A program made the translations under genes and the position numbers. A stretch of DNA of 64,000 nt from Paractinoplanes atraurantiacus (GTDB lineage: Bacteria; Actinomycetota; Actinomycetes; Mycobacteriales; Micromonosporaceae): NCBI RefSeq assembly GCF_900215205.1, contig NZ_OBDY01000007.1:186001-250000 (forward strand), written 5' to 3'. The notes under the pieces are model-generated. The model was given only the letters and a program-made list of their open reading frames with translations, searched no databases and was not told the DNA's origin. Shown in pieces: positions 24,991-33,662 of the stretch; positions within the stretch are counted from its first letter, which is position 1, and each line of letters opens with the position of its first letter.

Positions 24991-25917
24991 GCCACCCTTC
25001 CCACCCGATCAGCACCGGCTCAACCCGATCAACACCGGCTCAGCCCGACACCCACCGCACCCATCACGTCGACCCAGCCCATCCAGCACGGGCTCACTTT
25101 CACCCGAGACGCTGGCCCAGCCCCGGCTCGGGCTCGCGCGAGACACCACCCCAGCTCAGGCGTCGCCCACATGAGCCGTCCAGCCCCGGCCCGGGGAGAT
25201 GACGCTGACCACGCCGACGGGGTAGCAGCGGCGGCTCACCCCCTCGCTCGCCTGGGTCGACGGTTATGGCGGCGCGGGCGTCAAGGTCGACGCTTCACCG
25301 GGCATAGGCAGCAGGACGGCGCCTTATCGGGCACCGGCAGCGGGACTGCACGGGGCCGCGATGTGGGTGACCACCGAACCGGCCGCAGGCCGGTGAGGAG
25401 GGTGAGTGGCAGCCAGCCGGCCGTTGCGGCGGGCTCGGGTCGGCTGCGGTCGGGGGCGGCCTCGCTCCGTACCTCCGAGGGGTGAAAGGGGTCGTCTCGA
25501 ACGTCCCGAGCGCATAGTCTGCGGCTGATCGTGACGGAATCCACAGCGAAGTTTGCCCGGGTCTTGCCGGTGGCCGTCGCCGTGAAGGACGGCGAGCCGC
25601 GATCGCGGCAGCAAGGGGCCGGTTCCGGGCAGTGGGTGAAGAGTGCTCATCTTGGGCGGCGCGTGGACGAATATTGCCCGGCGAGGAGCGGAACTGGGTG
25701 GCGATTCGGGAAAAACTCGACCGAGTGACCGAAGTCGCAACAACTGTAGAACACCCATAGGCCGTAAAGTGGACCAAGGTCCACTTCGGCGGGGGTGCGG
25801 TATGCCGGGTAAGGGCCTCGGGCGGCTACGCTCGTAGCGTTAACACTGCCGTCACAACGGCAGGGTTGTCGTAAACGCAGGGCTGTCACAACGAACGCTG
25901 TAGACCCGGCGACCGCA
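24991..25917. other. long non-coding region upstream of rbpA
   Basis: About 930 bases have no credible gene: open frames on both strands lack ribosome sites and recognisable domains. It contains a 20-bp tandem repeat at 25004-25043 (two copies of CCCGATCARCACCGGCTCAR), a 20-bp palindrome at 25767-25786 and two small dyads at 25825-25838 and 25846-25863. It may hold a long leader or an unannotated RNA. Confidence 0.55.
25767..25786. promoter_or_regulatory. 20-bp operator-like palindrome
   Basis: AAGTGGACCAAGGTCCACTT has perfect 9-bp arms around two bases. It lies 199 bases before rbpA and about 130 before the SigR-type promoter. It could be an operator for an unseen transcript or a transcription factor site; no gene starts immediately beside it. 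Confidence 0.55.
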
Positions 25918-25943
25918 GGAATCCCGCGGCCGCCCCTTTCGTT
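25918..25943 (+). promoter_or_regulatory. SigR-type promoter of rbpA
   Basis: GGAAT (25918-25922), exactly 18 bases, then GTT (25941-25943) matches the SigR/SigH thiol-stress promoter consensus GGAAT-N18-GTT. The expected start near 25950 leaves a leader of about 35 bases to the rbpA ATG. In Streptomyces rbpA is a known SigR target. Confidence 0.8.
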
Positions 25944-25984
25944 ACACCAACGAGAGCAGCACCACGAGCGAGGGGAAGCCAATC

Positions 25985-26323
25985 ATGGGCGAACGCATGC
26001 TGCGCGGCAGCCGTCTTGGCGCGGTCAGCTACGAGTCCGACCGCAACACGGAGCTGGCGCCCCGGCAGACCCGAGAGTACCTCTGCGTCAAGGGTCACCA
26101 GTTCGAGGTGCCGTTCGCCGTCGACGCCGAGGTGCCCACCACCTGGGAGTGCAAGTTCGACGGCAGCGTCGCCCGCCTGGTCGACGGCAGCGAGCCGGAG
26201 CAGAAGAAGGCGAAGCCGCCGCGCACCCACTGGGACATGCTCCTGGAGCGGCGTTCGATCTCGGAGCTCGAGGACATCCTCAACGAGCGCCTTCAGGAGG
26301 TCCGGACCCGTCGAGGCCGGTAA
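25985..26323 (+). CDS. rbpA: RNA polymerase-binding protein RbpA
   Basis: A 112-residue protein starting MGERMLRGSRLGAVSYESD. RbpA binds the principal sigma factor and the RNA polymerase beta' zipper and stabilises the open complex in actinobacteria. Seen are the core domain with YLCVKGHQFEVPFA and TTWECKFDGS, the basic linker EQKKAKPPRTHWDMLLERR, and the sigma-interaction domain SISELEDILNERLQEVR at the C-terminus. Length matches the family. A SigR-type promoter and a strong terminator bracket it as a single-gene unit. Confidence 0.95.
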   Translation: MGERMLRGSRLGAVSYESDRNTELAPRQTREYLCVKGHQFEVPFAVDAEVPTTWECKFDGSVARLVDGSEPEQKKAKPPRTHWDMLLERRSISELEDILNERLQEVRTRRGR

Positions 26324-26330
26324 CCACTAA

Positions 26331-26374
26331 CGCGAAAAGGCCGTTCCGGGCAAATCCGGAACGGCCTTTTCGCG
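26331..26374. terminator. strong bidirectional hairpin terminator
   Basis: A perfect 19-bp stem: the left arm 26331-26349 begins CGCGAAAAGGCC, the right arm 26356-26374 ends GGCCTTTTCGCG, around a 6-base loop. The AAAA/TTTT tracts inside the stem make it useful in both directions, between rbpA and the convergent fxsA. Confidence 0.85.
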
Positions 26375-26386
26375 TGAAAGAAGCGG

Positions 26387-26899
26387 TCAGCGCAGGACTT
26401 CGCCCTCGACGATCTCGCCTTCGATGGCCGCTGCGGGCTTGCGATCGGCCGGGCGGTCCTCGTCGACAACGACGATGGGGTCGCCGGGGCGGACGCGGAC
26501 CTTGCGCGGGCCGAACGCGTCGAAGCCGACGAACCGGGTCGCGTAGCGCTCCACGCCGCGGCGGGCCAGTTGACGGCCCGGCGGAAGCAGGAGCAGCAGG
26601 CCGGCGACGGCGGTGATGAAGCCGGGGATGGCCAGCAGCAGGGCGCCGCCCAGGCCGACCAGCGAACGGATCACCTCGTCGCCCGGCGGGCGGCCCTCGA
26701 CCGACGCGGCCTGGAAGCGGCGCCAGCCTTTCATGCCCTCACGGCGCAGCAGCGCCATGCCGGTCAGGCTGGCCGCGGCGGCCAGCAGGATCGCCCAGCC
26801 GCCACCGATGGCGTGGGCGACGAGGATGAACACGATGATCTCGGCGATCGCCAGCAGGGACAGCCCCGCCGGCAACAAAGCCAGGCCTCGACGACGCAT
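26387..26899 (-). CDS. fxsA: FxsA family membrane protein
   Basis: A 170-residue protein with the FxsA core: SLLAIAEIIVFILVAHAIG, WAILLAAAASLTGMALLRREG and LVGLGGALLLAIPGFITAVAG, then the LLLLPPGRQLARRG signature. It has 3-4 transmembrane helices and a charged cytoplasmic tail. In E. coli FxsA relieves exclusion of phage T7; in actinobacteria its role is unknown. Single gene, convergent with rbpA. Confidence 0.85.
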   Translation of the reverse strand: MRRRGLALLPAGLSLLAIAEIIVFILVAHAIGGGWAILLAAAASLTGMALLRREGMKGWRRFQAASVEGRPPGDEVIRSLVGLGGALLLAIPGFITAVAGLLLLLPPGRQLARRGVERYATRFVGFDAFGPRKVRVRPGDPIVVVDEDRPADRKPAAAIEGEIVEGEVLR

Positions 26900-26951
26900 G
26901 GGGACCTCCGGGCTCGCAGCGACCTCTAAAGCATGACACGCCCGCGCCCGG

Positions 26952-27740
26952 TCACGGCCAGGTCGAACCCTCGCGGCGGCTCTTGCCGAACCGGGCCTTG
27001 AGCGCCTCCCGGCGGGTCTGCACGCCCCACAGGGTCACCCTGAGCAGCTGTTCCTTGAAGATGTTGCCGCTCATCTTGCTGACGCCGTGTTCGCGCTCGG
27101 TGAACGTGATCGGCACCTCGGCCATCCGGAAGCCCGCCTTGTACGAGCGCCAGGCCAGCTCGACCTGGAACGAGTAGCCGGTGGAGGCGACCGTCTCGAC
27201 GTTGATCGCGTCGAGCACCGGCATCCGGTAGGCCCGGTAGCCGCCGGTGGCGTCCCGGAACGGCATGCCCAGCGCCATCTTGATGTAGATGTTGCCGCCG
27301 CGCGAGAGCAGCAGCCGGTGCAGCGGCCAGTTGTGCACGCTGCCACCCGGAATGTAGCGGGTGCCCAGCACCGCGTCGGTGTCGCGCAACGCGTCGAGCA
27401 GCTTCGGCAGCTCCTCGGGCGCGTGCGAGCCGTCGGCGTCCATCTCGACGACCGCGTCGTAGCCCTTGTTCTTGGCCCAGGCGAAACCGGCCTTGTAGGC
27501 GGCGCCCAGGCCCTCCTTGCCGGCCCGGTGCAGCACGAAGATGTGATCGTCGGCGGCCGAGATCTCGTCGGCGATCGCGCCGGTGCCGTCGGGCGAGTTG
27601 TCATCGGCGACGAGGATGTCCACCGACGGGACCGCACGGCGGGTCCGCTCGGTGATCAGGCGGATGTTGTCCGCCTCGTTGTAGGTCGGGATCACCACGA
27701 GGACCCGCCCCACCCCCGGGTAGCCTTCCGCCTCGCTCAC
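26952..27740 (-). CDS. polyprenol-phosphate mannosyltransferase (Ppm1/DPM1-type)
   Basis: A 262-residue GT2 enzyme. It shows VVIPTYNEADNIRLI, the nucleotide-binding ILVADDNSPDGTGAI, the metal-binding EMDADGSHAPEELP and GTRYIPGGSVHNW, all typical of dolichol/polyprenol monophosphomannose synthases. It would transfer mannose from GDP-mannose to polyprenyl phosphate at the inner membrane, supplying lipoglycan and protein mannosylation. The GTG start at 27740 overlaps the lnt stop as GTGA after a GGAGG. In Mycobacterium tuberculosis these two activities are one fused protein, Ppm1. Confidence 0.9.
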   Translation of the reverse strand: MSEAEGYPGVGRVLVVIPTYNEADNIRLITERTRRAVPSVDILVADDNSPDGTGAIADEISAADDHIFVLHRAGKEGLGAAYKAGFAWAKNKGYDAVVEMDADGSHAPEELPKLLDALRDTDAVLGTRYIPGGSVHNWPLHRLLLSRGGNIYIKMALGMPFRDATGGYRAYRMPVLDAINVETVASTGYSFQVELAWRSYKAGFRMAEVPITFTEREHGVSKMSGNIFKEQLLRVTLWGVQTRREALKARFGKSRREGSTWP

Positions 27741-29326
27741 CGTGCCTCCGCATCGTCGCTGGTCATACGCCGGCGGCGCCGCAGGGGCAGCACACCGGCC
27801 AGGGCCGTGATCGCGAGAGCGACCATGACCATCTCGGGCCAATGGCCCAAACGAGTCGCCAGCGTAGTCGTATCGCCCACGTGCATGTCACGCACCATCA
27901 CCGCGCCGACGTTGAAGCCGCTGGAGTCGTACACCTGACCGGCCGTGCCGGCGAACGCCGACACCCCGACGGTGGACACCATCAGCGCCTCCCGGCCGTG
28001 CTCGACGGCCCGCAACCGCACCATGGCCAGCTGCTGGCGGGCCTCGGCCTCGTTGAAGGTCGCGTTGTTGGTCTGCACGGCCAGCACCTGCGCGCCGCCC
28101 ACCACAGTGTCGCGGACGATGTCGTCGTACGCCACTTCGAAGCAGATGACGTCGCCGATGCTCAGGGCACCCGATCGGATGACGCCGGGGTGGTCGCCGG
28201 AGAGCATGTTCTTGACCAGGTCGACCTTGTCGGAGACGAACCGGGCGACCGAGCGCAGCGGCATGTACTCGGCGAACGGCACCGGGTGGCGTTTGACGTA
28301 CACCTGGGCCAGGTCGGGGCCGGTGCCCGGGTTCCACAGGATGCCGGCGTTCTTGATGTCGGCCGGCTTGTCGGTGCGCAGCACGGTGCCGACCAGGATG
28401 GGCGCGCCGATGGCGTCGGCCGCGTCGGAGATCTGCTGGGCGGCGTCGGCGTTGCGCAGCGGGTCGATGTCGCTGGAGTTCTCCGGCCAGACGACCAGAT
28501 CGGGCTTGGGCGCCTTGCCGGCGGCGACGTCGAGAGCGAGCTGCTTGGTGGCCTGTACGTGGTTGTCGAGCACCGCCCGGCGCTGCGCGTTGAAGTCGAG
28601 GCCGAGGCGGGGCACGTTGCCCTGCACGACCGCGACGGTCTGGGTGGGGCCGCCGGCCTTGGCCACCGGCACGAGCAGCGGCCCGGCGATCAGGGCGGCC
28701 ACAGCCAGCGCGTAGCCGCCCGCGTGCCAGGACCAGCGCCGTCGCCACACGAGAGCCACCAGGGCGCCCCCGGCGGCCGCCACGGCGAAGGTGACCAGCG
28801 GGGCGCCGCCCCACGCCGCGAGCCGAAGCGCCGGAGAGGAATCCTGGCTGAAGGCGAGCCGCCCCCACGGGAACCCGCCGAACGGGGCGCGGTCACGGGC
28901 CGCCTCCTGCGCCACCCACAGCAGGCCCAGCACGGGCGGCCACAAAGCCCGCCGGCGATCCAGCAGCGGCGACAGCCAGGCCGTGGCGACACCGGTCAGG
29001 CCGAGGAAGCAGGCCTCGGCCAGCGACAGCAGCATCCACGGCAGCCAGCCGGCGGCGATGCGGGTCCAGTCGAGCAGCGGCACGAACAGCACCGCCCCGG
29101 CGATGAAGCCCATGCCGAAGGCGCCGCCGAGACGCCGGCGGTGGGTGGCCGCGGCCAGCAGGGCCACACCGGCCGGCGAGAGCCACCACAGGCCGTACGG
29201 GGGAAGGGCGACGAGCAGCGCGAGACCCGCGAGCACGGCCAGCGCGTACGCGTACCTCCGCCGGATCGGCGGTGGCGGGTCGGTGTGCGCCGTGACCAGC
29301 GGCGCAGCCGGGGGCTGCAACGTCAT
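27737..29326 (-). CDS. lnt: apolipoprotein N-acyltransferase
   Basis: A 529-residue membrane enzyme that adds the third acyl chain to lipoproteins. The first 230 residues hold about seven helices (ALAVLAGLALLVALPPYG, FGMGFIAGAVLFVPLLDW and others). The C-terminal nitrilase domain shows the Glu-Lys-Cys triad: VVWPENSSDIDPL, VYVKRHPVPFAEYMPL and GDVICFEVAYDD. I take the ATG at 29326 rather than 29365 as the first residues before it do not look like protein. Coupled to the downstream mannosyltransferase by a 4-base overlap. Confidence 0.9.
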   Translation of the reverse strand: MTLQPPAAPLVTAHTDPPPPIRRRYAYALAVLAGLALLVALPPYGLWWLSPAGVALLAAATHRRRLGGAFGMGFIAGAVLFVPLLDWTRIAAGWLPWMLLSLAEACFLGLTGVATAWLSPLLDRRRALWPPVLGLLWVAQEAARDRAPFGGFPWGRLAFSQDSSPALRLAAWGGAPLVTFAVAAAGGALVALVWRRRWSWHAGGYALAVAALIAGPLLVPVAKAGGPTQTVAVVQGNVPRLGLDFNAQRRAVLDNHVQATKQLALDVAAGKAPKPDLVVWPENSSDIDPLRNADAAQQISDAADAIGAPILVGTVLRTDKPADIKNAGILWNPGTGPDLAQVYVKRHPVPFAEYMPLRSVARFVSDKVDLVKNMLSGDHPGVIRSGALSIGDVICFEVAYDDIVRDTVVGGAQVLAVQTNNATFNEAEARQQLAMVRLRAVEHGREALMVSTVGVSAFAGTAGQVYDSSGFNVGAVMVRDMHVGDTTTLATRLGHWPEMVMVALAITALAGVLPLRRRRRMTSDDAEAR

Positions 29327-29381
29327 CTCCACCCGCGAGAGGCTACCCGCAGCCGATAACGGCACGGCCTACAGATGGACA

Positions 29382-29409
29382 GAGGCGCGGCCCTGGAAGG
29401 CCGCGCCTC
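29382..29409. terminator. hairpin upstream of lnt
   Basis: GAGGCGCGGCC and GGCCGCGCCTC form a perfect 11-bp stem with a 6-base loop. It lies just beyond the lnt start, so it would not end the lnt transcript; it may stop readthrough from either side or fold in the lnt leader. Confidence 0.45.
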
Positions 29410-29777
29410 ACATCCGATTCCTCTCCCGCACACGGCCGGTGGGAACAGCCGGAGGTCGCGGGCACCTTCGGACCGGCCCGCGCCGGGCTGGCTGCCCGCC
29501 GGCGTGCCGTTGTCTACTGGCGCCGCTCACTCCCCTGCCCCACCGCGGTCGCGACCGGTCCGCCGCCGCCCCGCCGACCCCCACCCCCTGGACCTGGCTG
29601 AACGCGCGACCCCTGCGAGGACTGCGGGCCAGTGGGCGGAGGAACGGAGCGAACAGAGTCGCTGCCGTGCTCAGGATTCGACGACGGTACGTCGCCTACC
29701 CGCCCCTCTGTCAACCGCCACCCCCGGGCTCGGGCGTGTCGCGTTCCCCGGCGTGTCATGCCCTGTACCTGATCGGG
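29410..29777. other. intergenic region without a recognisable gene
   Basis: About 370 bases between the lnt leader hairpin and the 3' end of the lysine operon. Open frames here lack starts with ribosome sites and show no known domain. I see no tRNA cloverleaf. Confidence 0.5.
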
Positions 29778-31013
29778 CTACAGGCTGTTCACGAGGGCCG
29801 CCGCGACGTGAGGGTGATCATTAGCGAGCAGGCCGGCGGCGGCCAGCACGTACTGCCCGTCGACGACCGTGCGCGCCCCGGACGGGGCGGCCCAGCCCCC
29901 GGCCGTGTCGGACAGGACCGCGTCCAGCACATATGCGCCGCCGCCGTGCCGCAGCACCCCGCCCGAGCCGACCACCAGGCGCACGTCGCGCAGGTCGCGG
30001 CCCCCGGTGCGGGGCTGACCGGGACCGGACGAGTGGCCGCGGGCGTGCCGCCGCAGGGCGATCGTGGCGGCCGCCGCGGCTAACCCACGGTCACCGGGAT
30101 CCGTTAGTGCCAATTTCTCGGCGGCGGCCGCGGCGATCGTGCCCGCGGCGCCGACGGCGACCCCCAGATCGCCCTCCACGGTCCGGGAACGCCACAGGGT
30201 GCCCGCGACGTCCCGGCGGGGCCCGGACTCGCTCTCCGCGTCCGGCAGCAGGGCCGAATAGACGTCGGTGGTGGCGCCGCCGACATCGACGACGAGGACG
30301 CCGGCGCCGGTGACGTCCGCGAGCAGTTCGACGCCGGCGAGCACGGCGTCGGGGGTGGCGGCCCGCACGAGGCCGGTGAAGCGTCTGCCCTTGGACAGGC
30401 GCTTGCCGCCGATCACGTGCTGGAGGAAGACGTCGCGGATCGCCGCCCGGGCCGGGCCGGGGTCGAGCACGCCGATTCTCGGGAGCACGTTGGAAGCGAC
30501 GGTCACCGGGCCGTACAGCAGCGCCGCCGCCTCGTCACGCACGTCAGCGTTGCCGGCCACCACCACCGGCACCTTGATCCGGGCGTTTCCGAGCCGCTTG
30601 GCGTTGTGCAGCAGCGTGTCCCCGTCGCCACCGTCGGTGCCGCCGACCAGCAGGATCACGTCGGGCCTGGACGCGCGCAAATCCGACATGTCCGAAGCAG
30701 CCAGGCGGCCCGCCGCCACATGCACGACCTGCGCGCCCGCCGACAGACCCACCCGGTGCCCGGCCTCGGCGGTCACCAGAGACTCGTAGCCGACGACGGC
30801 GAGCCGCAGACCTCCGCCGGCGGACGAGCAGACGTACAACGGGCAATCGAGGCCGCCGACGGCCGTGACCGCCTCGTCCAGCCCGGCCAGAACGTCGCTC
30901 GCGGTCGTTGTCGGCACCTCGGCCCGGCGCACCAGGGTGCCGTCGTGAAGATCGATCAGAGCGGCTTTGGTGTACGTCGACCCGACGTCGACGCACGCGA
31001 CGGCGCCGCTCAA
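29778..31013 (-). CDS. GlmL/MutL-type ASKHA ATPase, candidate reactivase for the B12 aminomutase
   Basis: A 411-residue protein of the glutamate mutase L (GlmL) family. It starts with the ASKHA phosphate-1 loop VACVDVGSTYTKAALID, then VILLVGGTDGGDG (about residue 135), and the phosphate-2 region VLVVDVGGATTDVYS (about 255). GlmL-like proteins accompany adenosylcobalamin-dependent mutases; by analogy it would reload or repair KamDE. The start is a TTG at 31013 overlapping the kal stop as TTGA; no ATG or GTG lies nearby in frame before the conserved domain. Last gene of the lysine operon. Confidence 0.8.
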   Translation of the reverse strand: MSGAVACVDVGSTYTKAALIDLHDGTLVRRAEVPTTTASDVLAGLDEAVTAVGGLDCPLYVCSSAGGGLRLAVVGYESLVTAEAGHRVGLSAGAQVVHVAAGRLAASDMSDLRASRPDVILLVGGTDGGDGDTLLHNAKRLGNARIKVPVVVAGNADVRDEAAALLYGPVTVASNVLPRIGVLDPGPARAAIRDVFLQHVIGGKRLSKGRRFTGLVRAATPDAVLAGVELLADVTGAGVLVVDVGGATTDVYSALLPDAESESGPRRDVAGTLWRSRTVEGDLGVAVGAAGTIAAAAAEKLALTDPGDRGLAAAAATIALRRHARGHSSGPGQPRTGGRDLRDVRLVVGSGGVLRHGGGAYVLDAVLSDTAGGWAAPSGARTVVDGQYVLAAAGLLANDHPHVAAALVNSL

Positions 31014-31375
31014 TTCTTCGGCGGCACGACGACCGTCCCGGTGGCGGACACGGCGACGATCGGCGTCTCGAGGACCATCGCGCCCGACCCGCCGGTGCCC
31101 CGGCAGACCACCCGCGACTCGAACGCGATCTTCCGCGAACGGGTGCCCATCTTCACCACGGTCGCCGTGATCTCCAGGACGTCGCCGGCCTGCACGGGCG
31201 CCTTGAACTGCACGTCGTCGTACGAGGCGAACAGCCCCTCGTCCCCGTCGAGCTGGATGCACACCTCGGTCGCCACGTCGCCGAACAACCCCAGCGAGTA
31301 CGCGCCGTCGACCAGGTTCCCGGCGTAGTGGGCGTGCGAGTACGGCACGTACCGCCGGTGCGTCACAGTGATCAA
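31010..31375 (-). CDS. kal: 3-aminobutyryl-CoA ammonia lyase (hotdog fold)
   Basis: A 121-residue hotdog-fold protein. It shows RYVPYSHAHYAGNLVDGAYS, GLFGDVATEVCIQLDGDEGL and DVQFKAPVQAGDVLEI, matching Kal of clostridial lysine fermentation, which deaminates 3-aminobutyryl-CoA to crotonyl-CoA. The start is a TTG at 31375, supported by GGGAG 6 bases upstream and a TTGA overlap with the kamE stop; a GTG at 31366 is less well placed. Function rests on family and strong operon context. Confidence 0.85.
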   Translation of the reverse strand: MITVTHRRYVPYSHAHYAGNLVDGAYSLGLFGDVATEVCIQLDGDEGLFASYDDVQFKAPVQAGDVLEITATVVKMGTRSRKIAFESRVVCRGTGGSGAMVLETPIVAVSATGTVVVPPKN

Positions 31376-32106
31376 TGGGGGCTCCCGATAAGCGCGTGGA
31401 CGAGATAAGAGGCGACCTCGCGGGGTGTGGTGCCCCGCCCGAAGATCCGGTCGACGCCGAGCTCGGCCGCCATCAGCTCGTCGAAGCGCGGCCCGCCCAC
31501 GATCAGCAGCGGCCGCTTGCCCGCCGGCAGCGCCTCACGGAACGCCGCCGACATGGCCCGGGTGTTCTGCAGATGCGCGTCGCGCTGGGTGACCACCTGC
31601 GACACCAGCACCGCGTCGGCCTTCTGCGCGCGGGCCGTCTCCACCAGGTCGGGCACCGACACCTGGGCGCCCATGTTGGTCACCGACAGCTCCCGGTAGT
31701 ACTCCAGGCCCTTCTCCCCGGCGATCCCCTTGAGGTTGAGGATGGCGTCGATGCCCACGGTGTGCGCGTCGGTGCCGATGCAGGCGCCTACCACGTTGAG
31801 CCGCCGCCGCATCCGCCGCTTGATGACCGCGTTGACCTCTTTGGCGCTCAGCAGCGGATAGTCACGCTCCACCACCTGCACCTGATCGGTGTCGACGAGA
31901 TGGCTGACCCGCCCGTAGACCACGAAGAACGTGAACCCGTCCCCCATCGGCTTGGCGTGCACCAGCAGAGCCGGGTCCATCCCCATCTTGTTGGCCAACT
32001 GCACAGCGGCCCCTTCGGCCCGCTTGTCATGCGGCACGGGCAGCGTGAACGACAGCTGCACCATCCCGTCCCCGGTCGTGTCCCCGTAGGGCCGAACGAT
32101 GCTCAT
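31372..32106 (-). CDS. kamE: lysine 5,6-aminomutase beta subunit
   Basis: A 244-residue cobalamin-binding subunit. The B12 signature DxHxxG is present as GTDAHTVGIDAI (about residues 112-123), where His would be the lower axial ligand. The Lys in the following NLKG lies exactly 11 residues after this His, the same spacing as His133/Lys144 of the clostridial enzyme, whose Lys binds PLP. The rest is a flavodoxin-like B12 domain (DAVLVSQVVTQRDAHLQNT, LLIVGGPRFD). With KamD it converts beta-lysine to 3,5-diaminohexanoate. ATGA overlap with kamD. Confidence 0.92.
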   Translation of the reverse strand: MSIVRPYGDTTGDGMVQLSFTLPVPHDKRAEGAAVQLANKMGMDPALLVHAKPMGDGFTFFVVYGRVSHLVDTDQVQVVERDYPLLSAKEVNAVIKRRMRRRLNVVGACIGTDAHTVGIDAILNLKGIAGEKGLEYYRELSVTNMGAQVSVPDLVETARAQKADAVLVSQVVTQRDAHLQNTRAMSAAFREALPAGKRPLLIVGGPRFDELMAAELGVDRIFGRGTTPREVASYLVHALIGSPH

Positions 32107-33659
32107 GCTTCCAGGGCCTCCGTCACGGGGTTGTAGTAGTCCTCGGCGTGCTTGGCCACGCCGTCCAGGCCCTTTCCGCGGTCGGCGGGGCGTTTCATGA
32201 TGCCGAAGGTGCCGTCGGCGATGGCGGTCAGCAGAGTGTCGTCGACGATCTTGGCGAGCAGGTCGATGGCCTCGCCCAGCACAGCGTTGGCCCGCTGCTG
32301 GATGAAGCCGCCGGGGGCGGGCACGAAGTCCTCGTGCAGGTTGCCGGCGCCGGTCAGCACATAGCGCACGTTCTGCAGGGCGATGTCGCGGTCGGACAGC
32401 CACGGGGTGACCACGGCCTCGGTCATCATGCCGACCAGCAGGATGCCCTGGCCGGTCAGCGCGCCGACCAGGTTGAAGAAGCCGTCGAGCAGGTTGCCGC
32501 GGAAGACGTCGCCGGTCATGTGCTTGGTCGGCGGCATCCACTTCAGCGGGGCGTCCGGGAACAGCTCGCGGGCCAGCAGCGCGTGCGCCAGCTCCAGGCG
32601 GAACGACTCCGGCAACTCCGGGTTGATCTCGAAGGCGTGCCCCAGGCCGAGCTGCCAGTTCTCCAGGCCGGCCTCGTGCGCGAAGAACTCGTTGAGCAGC
32701 TGCGACACCGTCACCGTGTGGGCCGCCTCGACCGCGTCGGCCGTGGTCAGGTAGTTGTCCTCGCCGGTGTTGATGATGATGCCGGCGCGGGCGTGCACCT
32801 GGCGGCTGAACCGCTGGTCGACGAAGGTGCGGATCGGGTTGATGTCGCGGAACAGGATCCCGTACATCGAGTCGTTGAGCATCATGTCGAGCCGTTCCAG
32901 GCCGGCCAGCGCGGCGATCTCCGGCATGCACAGCCCGGACGCGTAGTTGGTCAGCCGCACGTAGCGGCCCAGCTCCTTCGACGTCTCGTCCAGCGCCGCC
33001 CGCATCAGCCGGAAGTTCTCCTGCGTCGCGTACGTGCCGGCGAAACCCTCCCGGGTGGCGCCCTCGGGCACGTAGTCGAGCAGCGACTGCCCGGTCGAGC
33101 GGATCACCGCGATCACGTCGGCGCCGGCCCGCGCGGCCGCCTGGGCCTGCGGGATGTCCTCCAGGATGTCCCCGGTGGCGACGATCAGATAGATCCACGG
33201 CCGCTGCTTCGGGTCCCCGTACCGCTTGATCAGGCGGTCGCGTTCGGCCCGGCGCCGGTCGATGACCTTCAGGCCGTCGTTGGTCGCCCTCCGCGCCAGC
33301 TTGCGGGCCGCGGTGGCTTCCGCTTTCTTCGGTGGTACGCCGAAGCGTACGGCCCCCGCGGCGGCCTTCTGCGCGAGCACCGTGATGTCGTCGACGCCGG
33401 TGCCGCGCATGGCGTGGAACACGGGCACGGCCACGCCGTGCTCGAGCCCCACGTCCGCGCGCACCGCGTCGACGAGCCGGTTCACCCAGGGGATGCCGTC
33501 CGAGTCGGCCCCGCGCACCCCGGCCAGGCGCAGCACCGCCCGCTCCACCGACACCGTCGTGTGCGAGCGCGCGAGGTCGACCACGGGCTGCCCCGCCCGC
33601 GCCGCGAGCGCGCGCGCCTCGCGCACCACCCGCGGATCCAGATCCAGCTTCCCCGCCAT
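32103..33659 (-). CDS. kamD: lysine 5,6-aminomutase alpha subunit
   Basis: A 518-residue catalytic TIM-barrel subunit, the length expected of KamD (about 516). Seen are VFHAMRGTGVDDITVL near residue 80, RRATNDGLKVIDRRRAERD, AGADVIAVIRSTGQSLLDYV, EGFAGTYATQENFRLMRAAL and MYGILFRDINPIRTF, all typical of this family. It works with adenosylcobalamin and PLP held by KamE. The ATG at 33659 follows AAGGG; the amidohydrolase stop lies 3 bases upstream. Confidence 0.92.
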   Translation of the reverse strand: MAGKLDLDPRVVREARALAARAGQPVVDLARSHTTVSVERAVLRLAGVRGADSDGIPWVNRLVDAVRADVGLEHGVAVPVFHAMRGTGVDDITVLAQKAAAGAVRFGVPPKKAEATAARKLARRATNDGLKVIDRRRAERDRLIKRYGDPKQRPWIYLIVATGDILEDIPQAQAAARAGADVIAVIRSTGQSLLDYVPEGATREGFAGTYATQENFRLMRAALDETSKELGRYVRLTNYASGLCMPEIAALAGLERLDMMLNDSMYGILFRDINPIRTFVDQRFSRQVHARAGIIINTGEDNYLTTADAVEAAHTVTVSQLLNEFFAHEAGLENWQLGLGHAFEINPELPESFRLELAHALLARELFPDAPLKWMPPTKHMTGDVFRGNLLDGFFNLVGALTGQGILLVGMMTEAVVTPWLSDRDIALQNVRYVLTGAGNLHEDFVPAPGGFIQQRANAVLGEAIDLLAKIVDDTLLTAIADGTFGIMKRPADRGKGLDGVAKHAEDYYNPVTEALEA

Positions 33660-33662
33660 CCC

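Noticed and set aside
25171..25982. several 60-160 codon frames on both strands upstream of rbpA
   Set aside because: No ribosome sites, domains or consistent codon bias; they overlap each other and the SigR-type promoter region.
29410..29777. possible tRNA or small RNA gene
   Set aside because: I could not fold a cloverleaf or find conserved tRNA boxes; left as unassigned intergenic.
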